DNA from: Pinisolibacter aquiterrae
GTDB lineage: Bacteria > Pseudomonadota > Alphaproteobacteria > Rhizobiales > Ancalomicrobiaceae
Direction of reading: 5' to 3'
Length of the DNA: 53,609 nt
Assembly (NCBI RefSeq): GCF_019160155.1
Contig: NZ_JAFNIH010000033.1
Coordinates: 1 to 53,609, forward strand
Numbering within the stretch: position 1 is the stretch's first letter; every line of letters starts with the position of its first letter. Below the pieces are notes generated by a model. The model saw only the letters and a list, made by a program, of their open reading frames with translations. It was not told where the DNA came from and searched no databases. Made by a program: the position numbers and the translations under genes. This document shows positions 52,811 through 53,609 of the stretch, in pieces.

Positions 52811-53224
52811 ATGCCCGACACCCCGCCCCGCATCACAGACGCCGACCGCGCCGTCGCGGCCCGCCTCCGGCACCATCGCCAAGCACGCGGGCTCACTCAG
52901 AGGGGCCTTGCAGCGCTCACGGGCGATACCGAGCGGGCCATCTCGTTTTACGAGCGCGCGACGACACGGGTCTCGGCGCGCAAGCTGATCGACCTCGCCC
53001 GGGCGCTGGAGATCCCGATCGCATGGCTCTGCGCAGACGTCGACGAGGAGGCATACGTCATCCTCGACCCGGCAATCGATGACGAGGAGGCAGCCCTTCG
53101 GCGCTTCCTCGAAACCCGCGAGGGGTGGGAGCTCAACCGAGCCTTCAACCGCATCGCCAGCTCGAGCAAGCGAGCGCTGATCCTCCAACTGGTGAAAGGC
53201 CTCGCCGTCGAACAGGATGATTGA
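52811..53224 (+). CDS. XRE-family transcriptional regulator
   Basis: 137 residues from ATG 52811; the frame is open to 52709, but those residues are proline-rich and look non-coding, and neither start has a clear ribosome binding site. The Cro/C1-type helix-turn-helix is at residues 18-72: LRHHRQARGLTQRGLAALTG, ISFYERATTRVSARKLIDLA, ALEIPIAWLC. The C-terminal part ends FNRIASSSKRALILQLVKGL, a helix often seen in plasmid-borne XRE repressors. It is divergent from repA with about 320 bases between, so it might regulate repA or the neighbouring membrane protein gene. Confidence 0.82.
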   Translation: MPDTPPRITDADRAVAARLRHHRQARGLTQRGLAALTGDTERAISFYERATTRVSARKLIDLARALEIPIAWLCADVDEEAYVILDPAIDDEEAALRRFLETREGWELNRAFNRIASSSKRALILQLVKGLAVEQDD

Positions 53225-53238
53225 GCAATCCTCGGCGG

Positions 53239-53609
53239 TCATGGGTTGCCTCCCTGCCGCGGGGGTCGTTCACCTCTCTGCCGCGACAGCAACTGCCGCC
53301 GCTTCGACATTTCGGAGCCTGCCCCCTCGATCGCTCTCCCTGTCGCGCCTGCAACGGCGGCGGTCCGCGTCGGCAGCCAACCGCCGAACCCGGACGCGAC
53401 GTGAGCCGCACCGTCACGTCGGTGAACGAGGTGCGTGTCGACCCAACTCATGACGAGTTCCGGCACCTGGCCGATGAAGGCCGAACTGAAGGTGAGGAGC
53501 GTGAAGAGAAGCCCCGAGTAGACGACGAGACCGCCGAGTCCGACGATGATGGTGCCTGGGCCGTCCGGTGCGAGCGCCGCCAGCGCCCCGCGAAAGAACA
53601 GATTAGCTA
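53239..53609 (-). CDS. C-terminus of a membrane protein, possibly DotA/TraY-like (partial)
   Basis: The last 122 residues of a gene that enters from the right edge. Two hydrophobic stretches are visible (GTIIVGLGGLVVYSGLLFTL and LTFSSAFIGQVPELVMSWVD), followed by a basic, polar tail (VASGFGGWLPTRTAAVAGAT) without motifs. A large polytopic protein ending in this way recalls DotA/TraY or TrbL-type conjugation components, but too little is present to decide. Its stop is 14 bases from the convergent XRE gene. Confidence 0.5.
   Translation of the reverse strand, partial: ANLFFRGALAALAPDGPGTIIVGLGGLVVYSGLLFTLLTFSSAFIGQVPELVMSWVDTHLVHRRDGAAHVASGFGGWLPTRTAAVAGATGRAIEGAGSEMSKRRQLLSRQRGERPPRQGGNP

Overview
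The window is GC-rich, densely packed bacterial DNA. It carries a complete repABC replication and partition module (about 48.6-52.5 kb, minus strand) with its antisense RNA and parS-type palindromes. repABC replicons are characteristic of Alphaproteobacteria, so this is most likely part of a plasmid or chromid of a Hyphomicrobiales (Rhizobiales)-type bacterium. I cannot name a genus from sequence alone.

Layout. (1) 1-9.3 kb is accessory and mobile DNA: a frameshifted small gene plus an IrrE-like protein, a small serine resolvase, a divergent HTH gene facing a tightly overlapping large serine recombinase-ParB-ParB operon, a VapBC toxin-antitoxin pair and a decayed tyrosine integrase. (2) 9.6-15.9 kb holds an RND efflux adaptor and pump, divergent from a two-component system that resembles AdeRS; a 10-bp direct repeat lies in the shared promoter region. 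(3) 15.9-18.5 kb is a scar: a GNAT acetyltransferase fragment, a frameshifted IS256-family element with terminal inverted repeats, a decayed repC copy and a decayed kpsS. (4) 18.5-46.9 kb is a large surface-polysaccharide locus.

The polysaccharide locus has the group 2 (ABC-transporter) capsule machinery: KpsC, a CtrA/BexD-type outer-membrane exporter, KpsE, KpsT and KpsM. It also has every step of pseudaminic acid synthesis: PseB, PseC, PseH, PseG and a fused synthase-cytidylyltransferase (PseI-PseF type), plus a hexapeptide acyltransferase and an SGNH hydrolase that could decorate the sugar. A separate seven-gene minus-strand operon (ATP-grasp, NeuB-type synthase, SDR, IMPase-like phosphatase, PIG-L deacetylase, GT-B-like protein, sialidase-like secreted protein) looks like a second, poorly described nonulosonic-acid pathway. 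Two large TPR proteins are embedded, one ending in a heptosyltransferase-like domain. The gene mix recalls the Sinorhizobium rkp-3 K-antigen locus, which also lies on a repABC replicon and combines pseudaminic acid synthesis with capsule export.

(5) 46.9-53.6 kb has a small unknown gene, repC, the counter-transcribed RNA, repB, repA, an XRE regulator and the end of a membrane protein that may belong to a conjugation system.

The most interesting leads are the seven-gene NeuB/ATP-grasp/PIG-L operon, the recombinase-ParB-ParB cassette, the fused NeuB-SpsF enzyme, the KpsT homologue lacking canonical signature and H-loop residues, and the second, decayed repC.
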